The notes beneath the pieces were generated by a model. The model made no database searches. It had not been told where the DNA came from and was given only the letters and a program-made list of their open reading frames with translations. A stretch of 64,000 nucleotides of DNA from Todiramphus chloris collaris (lineage: Eukaryota; Chordata; Aves; Coraciiformes; Alcedinidae), in NCBI GenBank assembly GCA_025345505.1, contig JANVCC010000018.1, positions 36,809,166-36,873,165 of the forward strand, in the 5' to 3' direction. Shown piece after piece: positions 51,501 to 64,000 of the stretch. The translations under genes and the position numbers were made by a program. Numbering within the stretch: the first letter of the stretch is position 1; every line of letters begins with the position of its first letter.

Positions 51501-54500
51501 CTATTAAAAACAGAGCTGTTGCTTATTGACAGTGACAACAAACCAGTAAAATCTCTCTGAAGCTCCTTTTTTTCTGGTTGCTAAGCCTATCACGATCAGG
51601 AGGAGGAGGGTACGCCAGACGGCTGGAGTAATAAAGCCCGTCTAAATGGCTTTCTTTGTATGTCTTCATCTGCTGATGGTATCCTCAAAATGAAAGCAGG
51701 GACCCTAAGAACACCGGGCCTGTCTATGACCTCTCACAAAGGGGAACTCAGAGAAGAGTTCTTATCTGAGGCTCTGGGGTACCACTCTCCCAAATCGTGC
51801 AGGTTGAGAGCCGTTGCAGCAAGACAGAGCTATTGGCCTTACCCTCCACCACCCCTCTCTGCTCCCCATTTTGCTGAGCCCATGACACAAAACAGACAAA
51901 TATTTATTTGCCTTAAATCCTATGGCAGGAGTGTTTAGCCCCAGAAGGTGACAGATGTGCAAGTTTGTTTTTTAAAACACTGAGACATTGACAGAACAAA
52001 TACAGCTCCTGATCTTAAGCTGAATATTTTTAAACGTGGTTGCCATAATGTCAAATTTGCCAGTGCTTTACTGGGGAAACAGCACTGGGGGAAAATGCCT
52101 ATAACGCTGTGCCAATAGTGGGAACAGCTTAAAGTAAACAGAGTTTTTCATCAGTGCTACACCAAGAACTGGAATAATAAATAGAGATAGGAGGCAGCCC
52201 CACACTTCAAATACTTTGTGGGAGCCTACTTCTACAAACTCAGCCCATTTCATATTTGTGCAGTTGCTGACCATAAGGACGGCCATAACCCTTGCTGTGT
52301 CTTGGACAAGTGCCGTGCTAATCACTCCTCACACCATCTCCAGCCTCAGGAACTGAGATCACTTGACACTGTACAAGTGTCCAAGCTGTAATGAATTTCC
52401 ACAGCTTTCAGAGCAGCCCATTTAGTTTGAATGGCAGGTCAGCATAGCAACTGTCTGCCTGGGTGGCAAAAAGAAGCTTATTTCTATACCTTCTGGAAGT
52501 ACCAGCACTCAGAGAAAACAAGGTAGTTTAAGATTTTTATGTAAAGATAAAATGCAAGAAAATACACCAATGTGAGGTTCTGTTCAGCAGCCCTTTAAAG
52601 CTTTAGAGTTGAACATACAGAGCTGAAGAACAGAAAAACAACAGTCCTTCAAAACTCAGGCTCTTGCTACTAAATTTACCAAGACTTTCTCTGCAGAAGT
52701 CTGATTATTCGTTATTTTCTGATCATGCAATACGAGTCACCATTTATTCTGAAAACACAAGTATGATACTTAAAAACCCTACAAGTAATAGTGCTTTCTG
52801 TAGAAAGAATCAGCATTTTCAGCAGATTTTCTCTACCTTTATTTCTTGTGATTTCCATCCTGGGTATTCTTTCACAAGTTTTTGTGTCAATTTCCTCTCC
52901 ACATAATTGCCATTCTTGAAAACAGTATAAACCAAATTCATTCCTGCTGAAATTTGGCTTGCTTTGATTGCAGCCACGAAAAACTGCTTCAGTAGCTTTG
53001 GAAGCAGTCACTGAGTAACTAAAAGCTATGTTGCAAAATCCACAGGAAGGATTTTTTTCAAGTCTTCACTCCAAAAGGATTTCCTTGTTAAGGTTTGACA
53101 AGGGTAATGCCTTTATTCCCTGCTTTTGCTGCCTGGAAAGTGTATGCACAAGGAAGGCAGATTTCAAGGATTTCTTATAAGGTCATGTCCATAAAAATGG
53201 AGGTCATGTGTGGCTTTCCAACAACACAGATCCCCATATTCATTCCTGGTTACTGGCAGTGCCATCCATGTTTTCAGAAAATCAACTCTCAGAGTCTCCT
53301 ATTGTTTCACAGTGAATCTGGGCAGCAAAGCCCAGACATGTTTTACATGGAAACTATATAACTTATATTTACAAGGAAAAAAATAAATGATGGATGTTCT
53401 CCAAGGTGCATATTTACTCCTGACTGCATCTAGTCTGACTTTTCCTCCTAATTTACTTGTATTATGTGTTAATTACCTATTTAAATGGTGGCAATGAGTA
53501 GCAGTATCTAATAGCAACAACAGTGAGTAAGAAGCTTTTGGCACATCCCAAGGACAGCTCTCAAAGATCTGGAGAATGTGGACACATTTGAGCCCCCAGT
53601 CTAGTCGAGGCACAGAATATCTGGGAAGGTAATATTATCTCACCATGTGTCACTTAGGAACTAAAAATGAATATCCCAAAGAGTTTTATTCCTGGCACTT
53701 AGAGGATGGTAAATATTATTATTATTTTTAAACCAATGTTATTATTGGAAAGACATAAATAATTTGAAAATAAGATTAGTGTTAAAAAGACTTCTTTGGT
53801 TTTGGCTTTTTGTAACCTTTAAATCTGGGTAGACTATTCCTAGACAAATATTTCAGCTGGAATTTTATTTTCATTTTTCCTCTATTTACACTGCAATCTA
53901 TTCCAGTATATACAGTGCAGCACTGATTTTGCCTTGGAATATCATCTATATTTTTTAAAAATTTAAAAGGTTTCAAAGAAATAAAGTTAAAAAGCTCCTA
54001 CCACAGAAATACACTAGGCTCATGCACCATTCCTTGGGAAGCTTTTGCATATTTCAATGGCTGTGGCCATCATATCCAACAGAAATGTGGTATAATAAAT
54101 ACCTATATAATTCTATGGACTACTCTACATTTCTTAGAAGTAAATATTCTAAAAATCATATTTTCCTTTTTTCTACAGTTAGTTTAGGGTAATATTTCAA
54201 CAGTTTATGTAAATATCCCTATTCAGCTTTATAATCAGTTCCTAGTCCCTTACTTGATAAGTCATTAATTCCTAATGCACTACACAAACAACAATGAACT
54301 ACAAAGTAATGACAACTAATCTAGGTGCTTTTCACTGGCTTTCCTCTTCACAAGATACTCTTTAAAATGTAATGTAACCCAAATCTGCATGGTAAAAGTA
54401 GATCAGACACCTGCAATTGCTAGAGAAAATATAAGAGAACAAAACCAAACAGAATAGAATGTGTTATATATATATACAGGATTACGTATTTCAGAATACT

Positions 54501-56359
54501 AGTGTAAGGGATATTATATGTGATAATAAAAATGAACACCATCCTGAGACCAGTGCACTTAAATCATCAACACTACTCAGTCATCCAAATAAAGCTTTGC
54601 ATATCTTCTTATGACGTGTGAAAAGAAACACAATGTATAAACACATAGCGGTAGGTATCACAAATCAAGCTTCAGAAAAAAAAGTGTCTATGTCAGAGGT
54701 TTATAGATATAAATTAATATTATTAGTTGGATTTTTTTTCCCTTTTATTTCTAAATGGGACTTGGAATAGAATGGAATATTGCAAGTAAATTATTGTATC
54801 TTACAGACTCCAGAGAGTAATGTCCTTGAGAGGCATAAATGGCAATTCTATTTTTCTCTCTTCTTCCAGATAGTCCCTGCTGTCTGGAAAGCCTCCAGCT
54901 CTCTAAATCTCTTCTGGCACAAACATGTAGATCAACTTCTTGTTAAAAGTTCTTTCTTCTTTTCCAAAGTGTCACAGGTATGCTTTCTGCAATTTATCTA
55001 AGCACAGAATAGAAAACATTGTTTATGTTATAAGGTCACAAGGGAGACCTGAAAAAGATCATTAATAGTATTCCGTATCATGAACACTCAAAGCTGTGTC
55101 TCAGAAGATTTTCAATACATAGAAAATCAATATATTTATCAATACATATATTGATAGATAGAATGGATAGAATTTTAGTGAAAAAGGGCTTGTTTAAATG
55201 AATGGATTAATTAATGAATTAATTTACCTAGTTGAGAGAGGGTTTGCATTATTCTAACATTAGTTTGTTGAAGAAAGGAGAGCTTTTGGGTCATTGTTAT
55301 GGAAATTCAAAAGGAACTGAAGCAATTCTTGAAGGAACTTGCCTAAACAAGTGTCACTAACTAGAGTCTGGGACTGCATAAAGGGAACACAGAAAATTAA
55401 TCTATAGTTGCCAGGATGTCAAGAAGAAGGAAGAAATACTAAGAAGAATCCATTGATCCCTTTTGATCCAGTCTTAAGGAGGTGGGAGTAGGTAAACACT
55501 TTGATGAAGTTTCACAGACATGAAGTCATGCAGCAAGTATCTTCAGTGAAGTGACCACTCTCCTAGCTTTTGAAACATGGAAGGAGGCATTTGGGCAGGA
55601 GGAGATAAATCCACCATGTACCATTCAGCGGTCCCCACAGCCTGCTTGGCAACCTCATTGTGGTTGCATTGCTCTTAACAACAACCTTTTTCCAATACTG
55701 ACTTATAATAACATATTTGGCTTACGTCAAGCCTATAATATGCTGGGTACATTCTAAAAATAGGACCACGTGGGCCCTGCCCCGAACGACTCAATATCTA
55801 AGATGTCAACCACTAGATTAAGGGAGGGGAAGAGGGATAAAACCTTTTAAAAAATAGTATCAGCTACTTTGGCCTGTTATCTAACCACTATTATCTGGGA
55901 ATTTCTTGCTCACAGGCATGTTCAGCATGAGAGAGAGCCAAGCTCCAAGCACCCAGAGGGCAGCACAATCATAGTTTGAACAGCTGCACAATCTACTGTG
56001 AGAGGCAATTCATTCTGACATCTCACAGGGACAGAAGTAATTTTGTGGGAGGACCTTGAAGAGCTGCATCATCTTTCCTTCCTGATCCAGTCTGATCCCA
56101 GATATTCAAGCAGCACCCACATATGGCCAGCAATGTGTGTAGACCCTTGCTGGATGTGGGACTTTGGGTTAATTTCTTCCCCCTCTCCTTCAATGACACA
56201 TGAATTGCAGCCAGAGTCAGGCAGATTAAAGTCCAGAATACCCATTCCTCTCACTCAGAAGCTGTTCACATTTACACAGCACCTCCCTATTTGTGATTAG
56301 GTTGCTTTCCTGGGAGATGGAAATTCGAGCTCATGAAGACTGAGCAGGGAACTGAGCCT
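51501..56359. other. Unassigned AT-rich stretch
   Basis: No gene, RNA gene or named repeat recognised. Simple repeats: (ATT)4 at 53715-53726 and a TA-rich patch at about 54465-54476. ORFs are under 100 codons and featureless. Confidence 0.45.
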
Positions 56360-57590
56360 CCCATTCAATGACTAAGCTGGTGGCCTTCTATGTGAAGGTC
56401 ACAACATCAATAGACGGGGGAAGAGCAACCAACGTCATTTACCTGCACTTGAGCAAAGCCTTTGACACTGTCCCGCATGACATTCTGGTCTCCAAAATGG
56501 TGCAATATGGATTTGATGGATGGACAATTCAGTGGATAAAGAACTGGCTTCACGGCCGCTCCCAAAGAGTGGTTGTCAATGGGTCAGTACCCAAGTGGAG
56601 ACCAGTGACAAGCGGAGTCCATCAAGGATCAGTATTGGGAGCAGTCTTGTTTAACATCTTTGTCAGCATCATGGACAGTGGCACTGAGTGCACCCTCAGC
56701 AAGTTTGCCGATGACACCAAACTGTGTGGGGTGGCTGGCACGCTGGAGGGAAGGGATGCCATCCAGAGGGACCTCGACAGGCTGGAGAGGTGGGCCCATG
56801 CCAACCTCATGGAGTTCAACAAGGCCAAATGCAAGGTCCTCCATCTGGGTCAGAGCAATCCCAAGCACCAATATAGGCTGGGCAGTGACTGGATTGAGAG
56901 CAGCCGGGAAGAAAAGGACTTGGGAGTGCTGATGGATGAGAAGCTCAACATGAGCCATCCATGTGCTCTCGCAGCCCAGAGGGACAATTGTATCCTGGGA
57001 TGCATCAAGAGAAGTGTGGCCAGCAGGTTGAGGGAGGTGATTCTCCCCCTCTACTCCACTCTCATGAGACCTCACCTGGAGCACTGTGTCCAGTTCTGGA
57101 GCCCCTATTACAGGAAGGATATGGATGTGCTGGAACGTGTCCAGAGAAGGGCCACGAGGATGATCAGAGGGCTGGAGCACCTCTCCTATGAGGACAGACT
57201 GAGACAGTTCGGGTTCTTCAGTCTGGAGAAGAGAAGGCTCCAGGGAGACCTTATTGTGGCCTTCCAGTATCTGAAGGGGGCTACAAGAAAGCTGGGGAGG
57301 GACTTTTTAGGCTGTTGGGCAGTGACAGGACTGGTGGGAATGGATTAAAGCTAGAGATAGGTCGATTCAGATTAGACATTAGGAAGAATTTCTTCCCCAT
57401 GAGGGTGGTGAGACACTGGAACAGGTTGCCCAGAGAGGTGGTGGAAGCCCCATCCTTGGAAGTTTTTAAGCCCAGGCTGGATGGGGCTCTGAGCAACCTG
57501 CTCTAGTGGGAGGTGTCCCTGCCCATGGCAGGGGGGTTGGAACTAGATGACCTTTAAGGTCCCTTCCAACCCTGACAATTCTATGATTCT
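56360..57590 (+). mobile_element. CR1 LINE, 5'-truncated, reverse-transcriptase 3' half (copy B)
   Basis: Starts slightly upstream of copy A in the RT domain: the 326-codon frame from 56368 opens [16 protein letters not shown]. Landmarks by residue: motif A region YLHLSKAFD (25-33), motif B-like GVHQGSVLG (83-91), FADD box (113-116), then the thumb and C-terminal segments. The box FADD is intact, but motif A has His at residue 27 (CAC, 56446-56448) where CR1 proteins normally carry the catalytic Asp. The frame ends at 57348. The remaining C-terminus (FRLDIRKNFF through ALSNLL, stop at 57504-57506) lies in another frame, so the copy is inactive. The element ends with TTCTATGATTCT at 57579-57590. 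The sequence is about 95% like copy A over the first 420 bases. Confidence 0.97.
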
Positions 57591-58549
57591 AATTTTCTAC
57601 TTCATGGACAAGGGCTGTAATACTTGAATACTACCAAAATACAGGCAGGGCTGGCAGATGCTGCCTAGTTTTTCAGGTACTTGGTTTGGGGATCTGTCTG
57701 TATCAGAGGATGCCAGCTATGAAGGTGGCTATAGGTGACTCCTTGCATCCTTCAGCCAGGTCCCTACTTTCTGAAGGGAGGGAATTGTATCCACTGAGCT
57801 TTGTGCATCTCTCTCTCCCACTGGACAATGATGGAAATTTCTGTACCTGACTACAGGAACTGGATTCCTCTCTAAACTCTGGCACTTAATTTATAAGCAA
57901 CTAAATATTTTATCATATCTAGCTCTTAAATGGAAGCCTCTCACATCTGACTGAAGTTACTGGAAATTGCAAGCACTTGTTGTAAGAAAACTTTTCTTTC
58001 TACTTATCCCTCAGATATACTGAGGATTCCTTTCTTTCTCCTGTCTTATTTTAAGAAAGTTTTATTGTTTTCCTTTAGGAAACTATGCCTTCTAGACTAT
58101 GTCTCTCAGGTGTTGCTCCTAACAATGTATTGCAGTAGAAGACACGTGTGCCTGTAAGAAGTGCCCAATGCTGACTCTTGCTGTGTAACACTCAATCAGG
58201 TTGGGTACCTGGAACAGCGAAATGAAGCACATGCTCCTCCCACCAGTGCACCAAACTATCAGCCATGTGATCATGAGCTTCATAAGAGTGGGTGGTGGTG
58301 TTCAAAAGCAGAAAAGTTCTAAGGCACCTGCAGGAAGAAGCCTATTTTGTATCTTAATTCTGAATATATTTACCTATCTTTTCTTCAGATCTGTCTTGAT
58401 GGCTAAATCTTTTTCTACAAAGTAAATCTTGTTCTACTATTTTTAAGGCTAGCCATTTCCAGCATTTCAGTCTGAAGCACGGGGGAAATATTTTGAAGTT
58501 TTTAAGTGTTATTTTTTTCAAGGAGCACAATCAAAAAAAATCTCTTTTC
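57591..58549. other. Unassigned sequence
   Basis: No gene or repeat family recognised between two CR1 copies. ORFs are under 75 codons. Confidence 0.45.
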
Positions 58550-58856
58550 ACAGAATCAGAGAATCATAGAATGTCTTTGGTTGGAAGAGACCTACAAGAT
58601 CATCTAGTCACCAAGCAACAGGTCCACACTCCATTTAAATGCCTCCAGGCACCATTTAAATGCCACCACCACTGCCCTGGGCAGACCATTCCAGTGTTTG
58701 ATAACCCTTTCAGTGAAGAAATGTTTCCTAATATCCAGCCTAAACCTCCCCTGCCACAACTTGCATCCATTCCCTCTGGTCCTGTCACACATCACCAGGG
58801 AGAAAAGGCTGTCCCCCTCCTCATTCCAACCTCCTTTCAGGTAGCTGTAGAGAGCA
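58550..58856 (-). mobile_element. CR1 LINE 3' end, minus strand
   Basis: The plus strand opens with the antisense terminus (CACAGAATCAGAGAATCATA, then GGTTGGAAGAGACC and AGATCATCTAGTC). On the minus strand the C-terminus reads [29 protein letters not shown] and [11 protein letters not shown]. It stops abruptly at about 58856. A short insertion-like repetition of CCATTTAAATGCC-type sequence occurs near 58632-58664. 5'-truncated dead copy. Confidence 0.93.
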
Positions 58857-61800
58857 AAACTACATGGAAATGATCTGTGGGTAGCTGGTTTTGTTGTTAC
58901 TATTATTATTATTTCTGAAAAGCGGAGCAAATAAAAAAAAATTAACACAGGGCTGTGCTTATTATCTTGCAGTGGATTCTGGAGAAAGCTATGATATACA
59001 TCTATACCCTGGATTTTCAAATTTCTGGAATCCTCTTGTCTTCAGAAATAGCAAATGAACCCCAAGTATAAAACTTCGTGGTTTTAAGGAGAAGGATTAA
59101 TAAAACTAAAAACTGATGTCTTATAAATATGCCATTAGATTAATTTTGTCAGTCTCTGAGTAAGCTTTTTCTTTTGCTGGGCTGGTAGCATGAATGACAA
59201 TAAAATGTATTCTGAGTTTATGATCTATAGGTTTAATTGATAGACGTGTCTGAGTGAATTTTTCTTACCCTTTCCTAGGTTTCCATTCTCATGGGCATGG
59301 GTGTTAATTGTTTCAGATGTGGTGAAATTTTACACAGGCTGGCGGTTAATGAGTTTTAGAAGTTGTGAGGCTCAACAGTGTAGTATTCCTGGGTTCTCCT
59401 AAAAGCCTCATCTACCTCCTACAGTCAGTGATGTTGTGGTAGGGACTCAAAGGAAAACACTGTGAGTTCTGATGTGTGCTACTTAAAGAAAGCATATCCA
59501 TACTAGAATATTAACATGCAAATTCTATGTGTGGGCCTGCCAAAAAATATAAATGCTCCATCCAAAATATATAAATACAGTCTACTTCTCTGAAGAGGCA
59601 TCATTTTAATCAAATGTACATTTGGAGCACTGCTCACTAAGAATTTATACTCTTCTTCTCAGTGTTTATATTAATACAAAACAGATTGCCAAGTTTTAAT
59701 AAAAAGGCAGTTATCTTTTTCTGCTAATGGATTAAACACAGGACAGTTGAATTCCAGTGCTATATCCAAGAGCATAGGTGGCCCAAGTACTTTTGTCCTA
59801 TTTCAATGTCTAGTTATAAAATCTTATACACAGAAATTTGCATTTATGTCTATACATAAAACAGATGGTGTTCACAGAAGGGATCAGGAAGATGTAGGAA
59901 GCTTGTCATCTTCTGTCTACACTGCAATGCAGCACCTCTTCAGAGTAACTCTAAAGGAATGTCTGCCTTTCAGAGAGGGTAGTTCCTCACGACTTCAAGG
60001 ATGTCTGAAGGTTTCACAGTAAGGCAAAATATTACATGATACTCATGTTTATCAAATTTGTATCTTGATTCATACAAAACCAAAACACTGTTGTATTTGA
60101 ATGTCCCTCCTTTGCCAACTGTGATTCACAGAAGAGGTGATGTGATTCAATTACTTTGTGCTTTTAGTGTCCTAATTTGGTCATGCAGTTTGCTTTGCTG
60201 ACTAAAGCGACCACATGGCCCCATGTGAGATAGAAGACGGACATGGACAAAAAACGGGACGAACATAATGAGTGGGGCTTACCATTGTCTTCATGCTAGG
60301 GTTTGCTTAGATTTAAGACTCTATCCAAAAACCCGCTCTAAGTTTCAAGAGAGGACTTCTGTTGTGCTTTTGGTACTTGTTCCTTTTTAATTAGCCTTGG
60401 AAAACTGGTGAAACGTATTAGATGCAGAAAGGAAACAAACTAGGAGTCAGAGTCAGAGAAAAACCTGTGATTCTGGCTGCGCTGTGGGCTTGCTAATTGC
60501 AAATATCCCCCTGAATCTCTTCTCTTGTATTGGTGCTCTTTCTGAGTTTAGGTGACAGTCTACTGCCTTACTACCTCAGGATCTGTCCAATTAAGGGGCA
60601 AAACCCAAAGTCTTCCAGTCTTCCTTCATATGATCTGAGAATCTTGCTTTCTCCCTCCCAACTTTTCCAAGCCTAGTACAAACTGGTACATGCTGGGAAA
60701 GATGCATGACCTTCCTTAAAGGTGCTGGACCTGCCATCTGAGCTGACATGAAGGCACTGCCATCCATCACAGAGTGTTGTTGAGGAAAGCTTAGCTCCCT
60801 GCTGGTGCAAAAGAAAGCCTATATTGTTTAACAGTTTAAATAGCTGTTTAATACATTCAAGCTTGTTTTTGCTCTTGTTGTTGGGATTTGTTTGTTCTTT
60901 TCAAGAAAGCTAGGGCTAAACTCAGGCCTGGTGTAAGTGGATACAACCTTATTTACTTGTGAAGATCTGCAGTCAAGCCCAGCAGGACTGTGTTCAGTCT
61001 ATGTTTGGAAGCATGTCAGGAAGTTTTCCTTGTCTGTGGGACCATACTGTACTTTGAAAACAATTCTTTGCATGCATGTGAAAGCATATTTATGTGTATC
61101 AAAGGGTTTTATGACACAGGGCAAACTGAATTACTAGAAATGGGAACCGGATGGCAATTTCTGCCTATATTTCTTCTTGAAAAGCTGAAAAATTGGCAAA
61201 CAAACTAAAACCACGCTTAGACAGTAGTGAGGGAACTATAGCAAATAAAAAAAACGTGAAAAAGATCCCCCAGTCATGCAGTATGTACACACAATGAAAG
61301 CTGGGATTTATATATATACATAGCCATTATATGACAACACTGGAGTGCTGTGGAATCACAATGCTGGTAATTAAATTATTTGAATTTCTGGTAGAAAAAG
61401 TCAAAGTAGTGCTACTGTATTGTATAACATTTTACAGTTAGAACTGATGACCTAAAGAGGTTACAAACTGAGTAGTGTAACTGTAAATAGTAGATTTCTA
61501 TGATCTGACCTTTAAGTTCTACAAAGTAAAACTGGTTCTTAGAATAGATCCCTAGCCAGAAGCACTTTTAGCCCTAGAGGACACACAAAAAAAAAAACCC
61601 ACAACTAAAATAAACCACACAAAAAACCCAACAACAAACAAGCAAACAAAAAATAAAGAAAAAAAGACAGAAATATGTTTGGGCTGGTTTAGTCCTTTTC
61701 CTTAGTTCACCAGCAGATGCTCACAAAGGGCTCCTGGCCCTATCCATCCTCATACATGGTGCTCTCAGGCCAGTCTGAGCTGCTTTTCTCCTTCTTCATC

Positions 61801-64000
61801 AATAGATGTCAATAGCAAGCTTCCTACTCCCAGACACTTCAGCCATTTCAGGGCTCATACCAGAACAGCAAAGAAGAAATAGTGACTCCCTTTTCAGCAA
61901 GAGTTCAGCTTGTTGGATACTTTCAGTTTGTCCTCAGGACCCAGTTGCTAATGTGACTAGGCATACTTCCATATTCCATGCTCTGAGGCTCTAAAACTGA
62001 GCCAATGATTGTGAGCTTCAGTCATCTCATGACACGTAGAATCCCAAAATTTGTCCCAGATTCAGTGAATTCAAGAGCATTTTGCAGATTTGCAGGAGCA
62101 TGACTCAAATTCTCCTCTTCATCTTGGTGAGTGCTAAAGAAAATACAAGCAATGCAGCTGGTCGGGGAAAATGTTCATATCTTTTTCTGTTTCTCCTGCC
62201 TTTCTTTGGTTTTGTTTTTTGATTTCTACACATGAAGTGTTCTGGCCGAGGATGTCAGTTACAGGAGAAATAATCTTGCTGAGAATGAATGACTACATTC
62301 TGCAGTCATGTATACCAAATGGGAACGAAATGTAAATGCACTTTGCTTATGCATTAGTGTATACACAGTGCAGAGAATCAGAACCTGAATCTGAAAAGTC
62401 ATATGTGGTGGTGTGGCTTCTAAAATCCTCTGCCTTTCCTTCATTTCTCCCTTCCCTTTCTTATCTTGCAAGATACCAATCCACCGGTGATACTGAGCAT
62501 GACAAACTCCCAAGAAACAGTCCGGTAGCAAACTATATGTGAATCTGCTGGGTATCTTGCTTTGCCACTTTCCTCTCTGTCCCAGCTAAAAATAAATAAC
62601 TAAGGTGGTGATAACAGCAGCCAAGAGAGCAGAAATGGCGATACACTGGCTCTCTTACATCAGCCAGGGATTCAGATTGCAAGGACAGCCCTCCCCACCC
62701 CAGGCTAAATGCGCTGCCTGCACTTGCCTGCCATTCACCTGCCCAAACTGCAGATCACAAATCATGCCAGTTGTTCACAGAGGCATCAGCAAATGTCAGC
62801 GTGCTTTAAGCGCAACAGCCAGCAGCCCTGCTGAAGCTAGCACATAGCTGTGATGGTAGGAAGCCTGTGTCATAATCCTCTTCTGAACAGCTTCTTTTTT
62901 AATACTATTTTTTTGGATGGGAAGTGAAAGAGTGAACTCCTAAGAGTTATGGAGGATTCAGCTACTGATAAATGCTGAAGTAAAAAGGCTTAAAGTCTGG
63001 TAACCCAAGAAGATCACATCAGAAAAGCTCTGCAGCATGTCCCCATGCCCTCTTAAGATGAATTTGCTTTAAGTGTTTTTTCAAGGCAAGAATTTTGCAA
63101 TATGATGACAATTTCCCTGTCTTCAAGACTTCTTTATAGAGAGGAGAAGAGATATCTAAACCCAGTTGTGACAGTTTATTCTAATGATGTATTCTGCCCA
63201 TACACAACAGACCAGGTCTCAAGAAATTTGCCTTGCATGAATCACCAAACCAAAGAGACACAATGTAGGACCATATATAAGTCACTACCCTCTCCCATTT
63301 GGTCTTGCAATGTAAATTTGGAATTGTTGTCATTGTAAACCTATTACATGGTATTTATTCCCTGTTGTTGCAATGTGGCAAAACAGAGCTCTTCTAGAAC
63401 CCAAATTAAGTTCTTGAAAATAGTAAACCAGAGGCTGTCAAGGGGAAAAAAAGAAGAAAAAAGGTACAACTGGTATCTGGCCAAATCCATCCTTTAGACA
63501 AGACATTGTCATTTCTCTGCTATGTGAGAAACTGATTAAAAACTTCAACAGCTGGAATGTAAGAATGCACTTCAGGTCATGCTGTTGGTGGAATAAGGAG
63601 AAGCCCTCAGGGAGAACAAGCTCAGACTTGTTACAAATCCCATATCATCTCCCTGATTGTCTTATGGAGACCCTGTTTTCTTCAAGAAGGAGGATCAAAG
63701 CTCCAATTTCCTATCACTTTAGGAAGTTCCTCATTCCAGTTTGAACAAGCTGATATCTATCTGTGTGTTCTCAGAAGGTTGTCCTTGTGGTGTCTGAAAA
63801 GGAGGAGATCAGGTATTGTGAGGGTGAGCTGTTCTCTGAAACAGTAAAAGATTGGCACCAAGCTGGAGTTCCTTATTCTGAACCAGACCTCTGGCCTGAG
63901 GAGCAGTCAAGCTACCACCAAGGACTTTTGGATGTGTGGTCTTCAGATTGCTCTTTGCACTGCCTGAGACCCCTGAGCACTGGCTCAAAGTACCCCCTCC
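58857..64000. other. Unassigned AT-rich stretch
   Basis: No gene, RNA gene or named repeat recognised to the end of the window. An A-rich low-complexity patch with CAAACA interruptions is at 61581-61673. Trinucleotide ATT units occur near 58900-58911. All ORFs are under 95 codons and featureless. Confidence 0.45.
61581..61673. repeat. A-rich low-complexity tract
   Basis: About 93 bases dominated by A with interspersed C (AAACAAAC, AAAACCC words), and almost no T or G. Simple low-complexity sequence rather than a recognisable retrotransposon tail. Confidence 0.8.

Noticed and set aside
61490-61515. TTTCTATGATCTGACC phrase resembling a CR1 terminus
   Set aside because: No CR1 sequence upstream and no terminal repeat; likely coincidence.
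1-64000. tRNA genes, CRISPR arrays and bacterial-type operons
   Set aside because: No tRNA T-loop/acceptor pattern, no spaced direct repeats and no clustered coding frames were seen; the DNA is vertebrate.

Overview
The window reads as an AT-leaning, gene-poor stretch of bird nuclear DNA. The main evidence is the repeat content. There are several CR1 LINEs with the avian CR1 3' terminus (repeats of the ATTCTATG type), including two long copies of the reverse-transcriptase 3' half. There are also two LTRs of the type common in bird ERV-L/ERV-K-like families, plus one solo-LTR-like unit with its own CCAAT, TATA and polyadenylation signals. I cannot name the species. I found no protein-coding gene or exon I can defend, and no tRNA, rRNA or CRISPR array. 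Nearly all open reading frames are short and without recognisable domains; the only ones with clear homology lie inside CR1 copies.

Layout. From 1 to about 16 kb: mostly unassigned sequence with an old CR1 relic (about 3.69-4.11 kb), a 68-bp foldback repeat (5.69 kb), an ancient CR1 tail (8.4 kb), a GC-richer block holding an unexplained 291-codon ORF (10.4-11.3 kb), a 39-bp poly-G run beside a 100-N assembly gap (12.65-12.86 kb), a 50-bp tandem duplication (13.95 kb) and a pyrimidine-rich tract (14.1-14.5 kb). From 16 to 25 kb: a plus-strand LTR ending near 16.53 kb, a second foldback copy (18.9 kb), then a cluster of three minus-strand retroelements: an LTR (22.36-23.16 kb), a CR1 3' end (23.18-23.60 kb) and an ERV-L-type solo LTR with a perfect 5-bp target duplication (24.18-24.62 kb). 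From 25 to 36 kb: no element recognised beyond simple repeats.

From 36 to 64 kb: the two long CR1 copies (36.16-37.34 and about 56.36-57.59 kb), both plus strand and roughly 95% alike by eye where compared; a CR1 3' end followed by an L2-type LINE relic (38.36-39.05 kb); a diverged tandem repeat (46.8 kb); a GC-richer block with a small hairpin (50.7-51.5 kb); and a minus-strand CR1 3' end (58.55-58.86 kb). Recognised elements cover roughly a tenth of the window, in keeping with the low repeat load of bird genomes.

Nothing here forms an operon, pathway or defence system. The most informative observations are historical: the two long CR1 copies share a substitution in reverse-transcriptase motif A and a shared frame change; a palindromic repeat family is present in at least two copies; and LINE layers of clearly different age (L2, old sauropsid-type CR1, young CR1) coexist.
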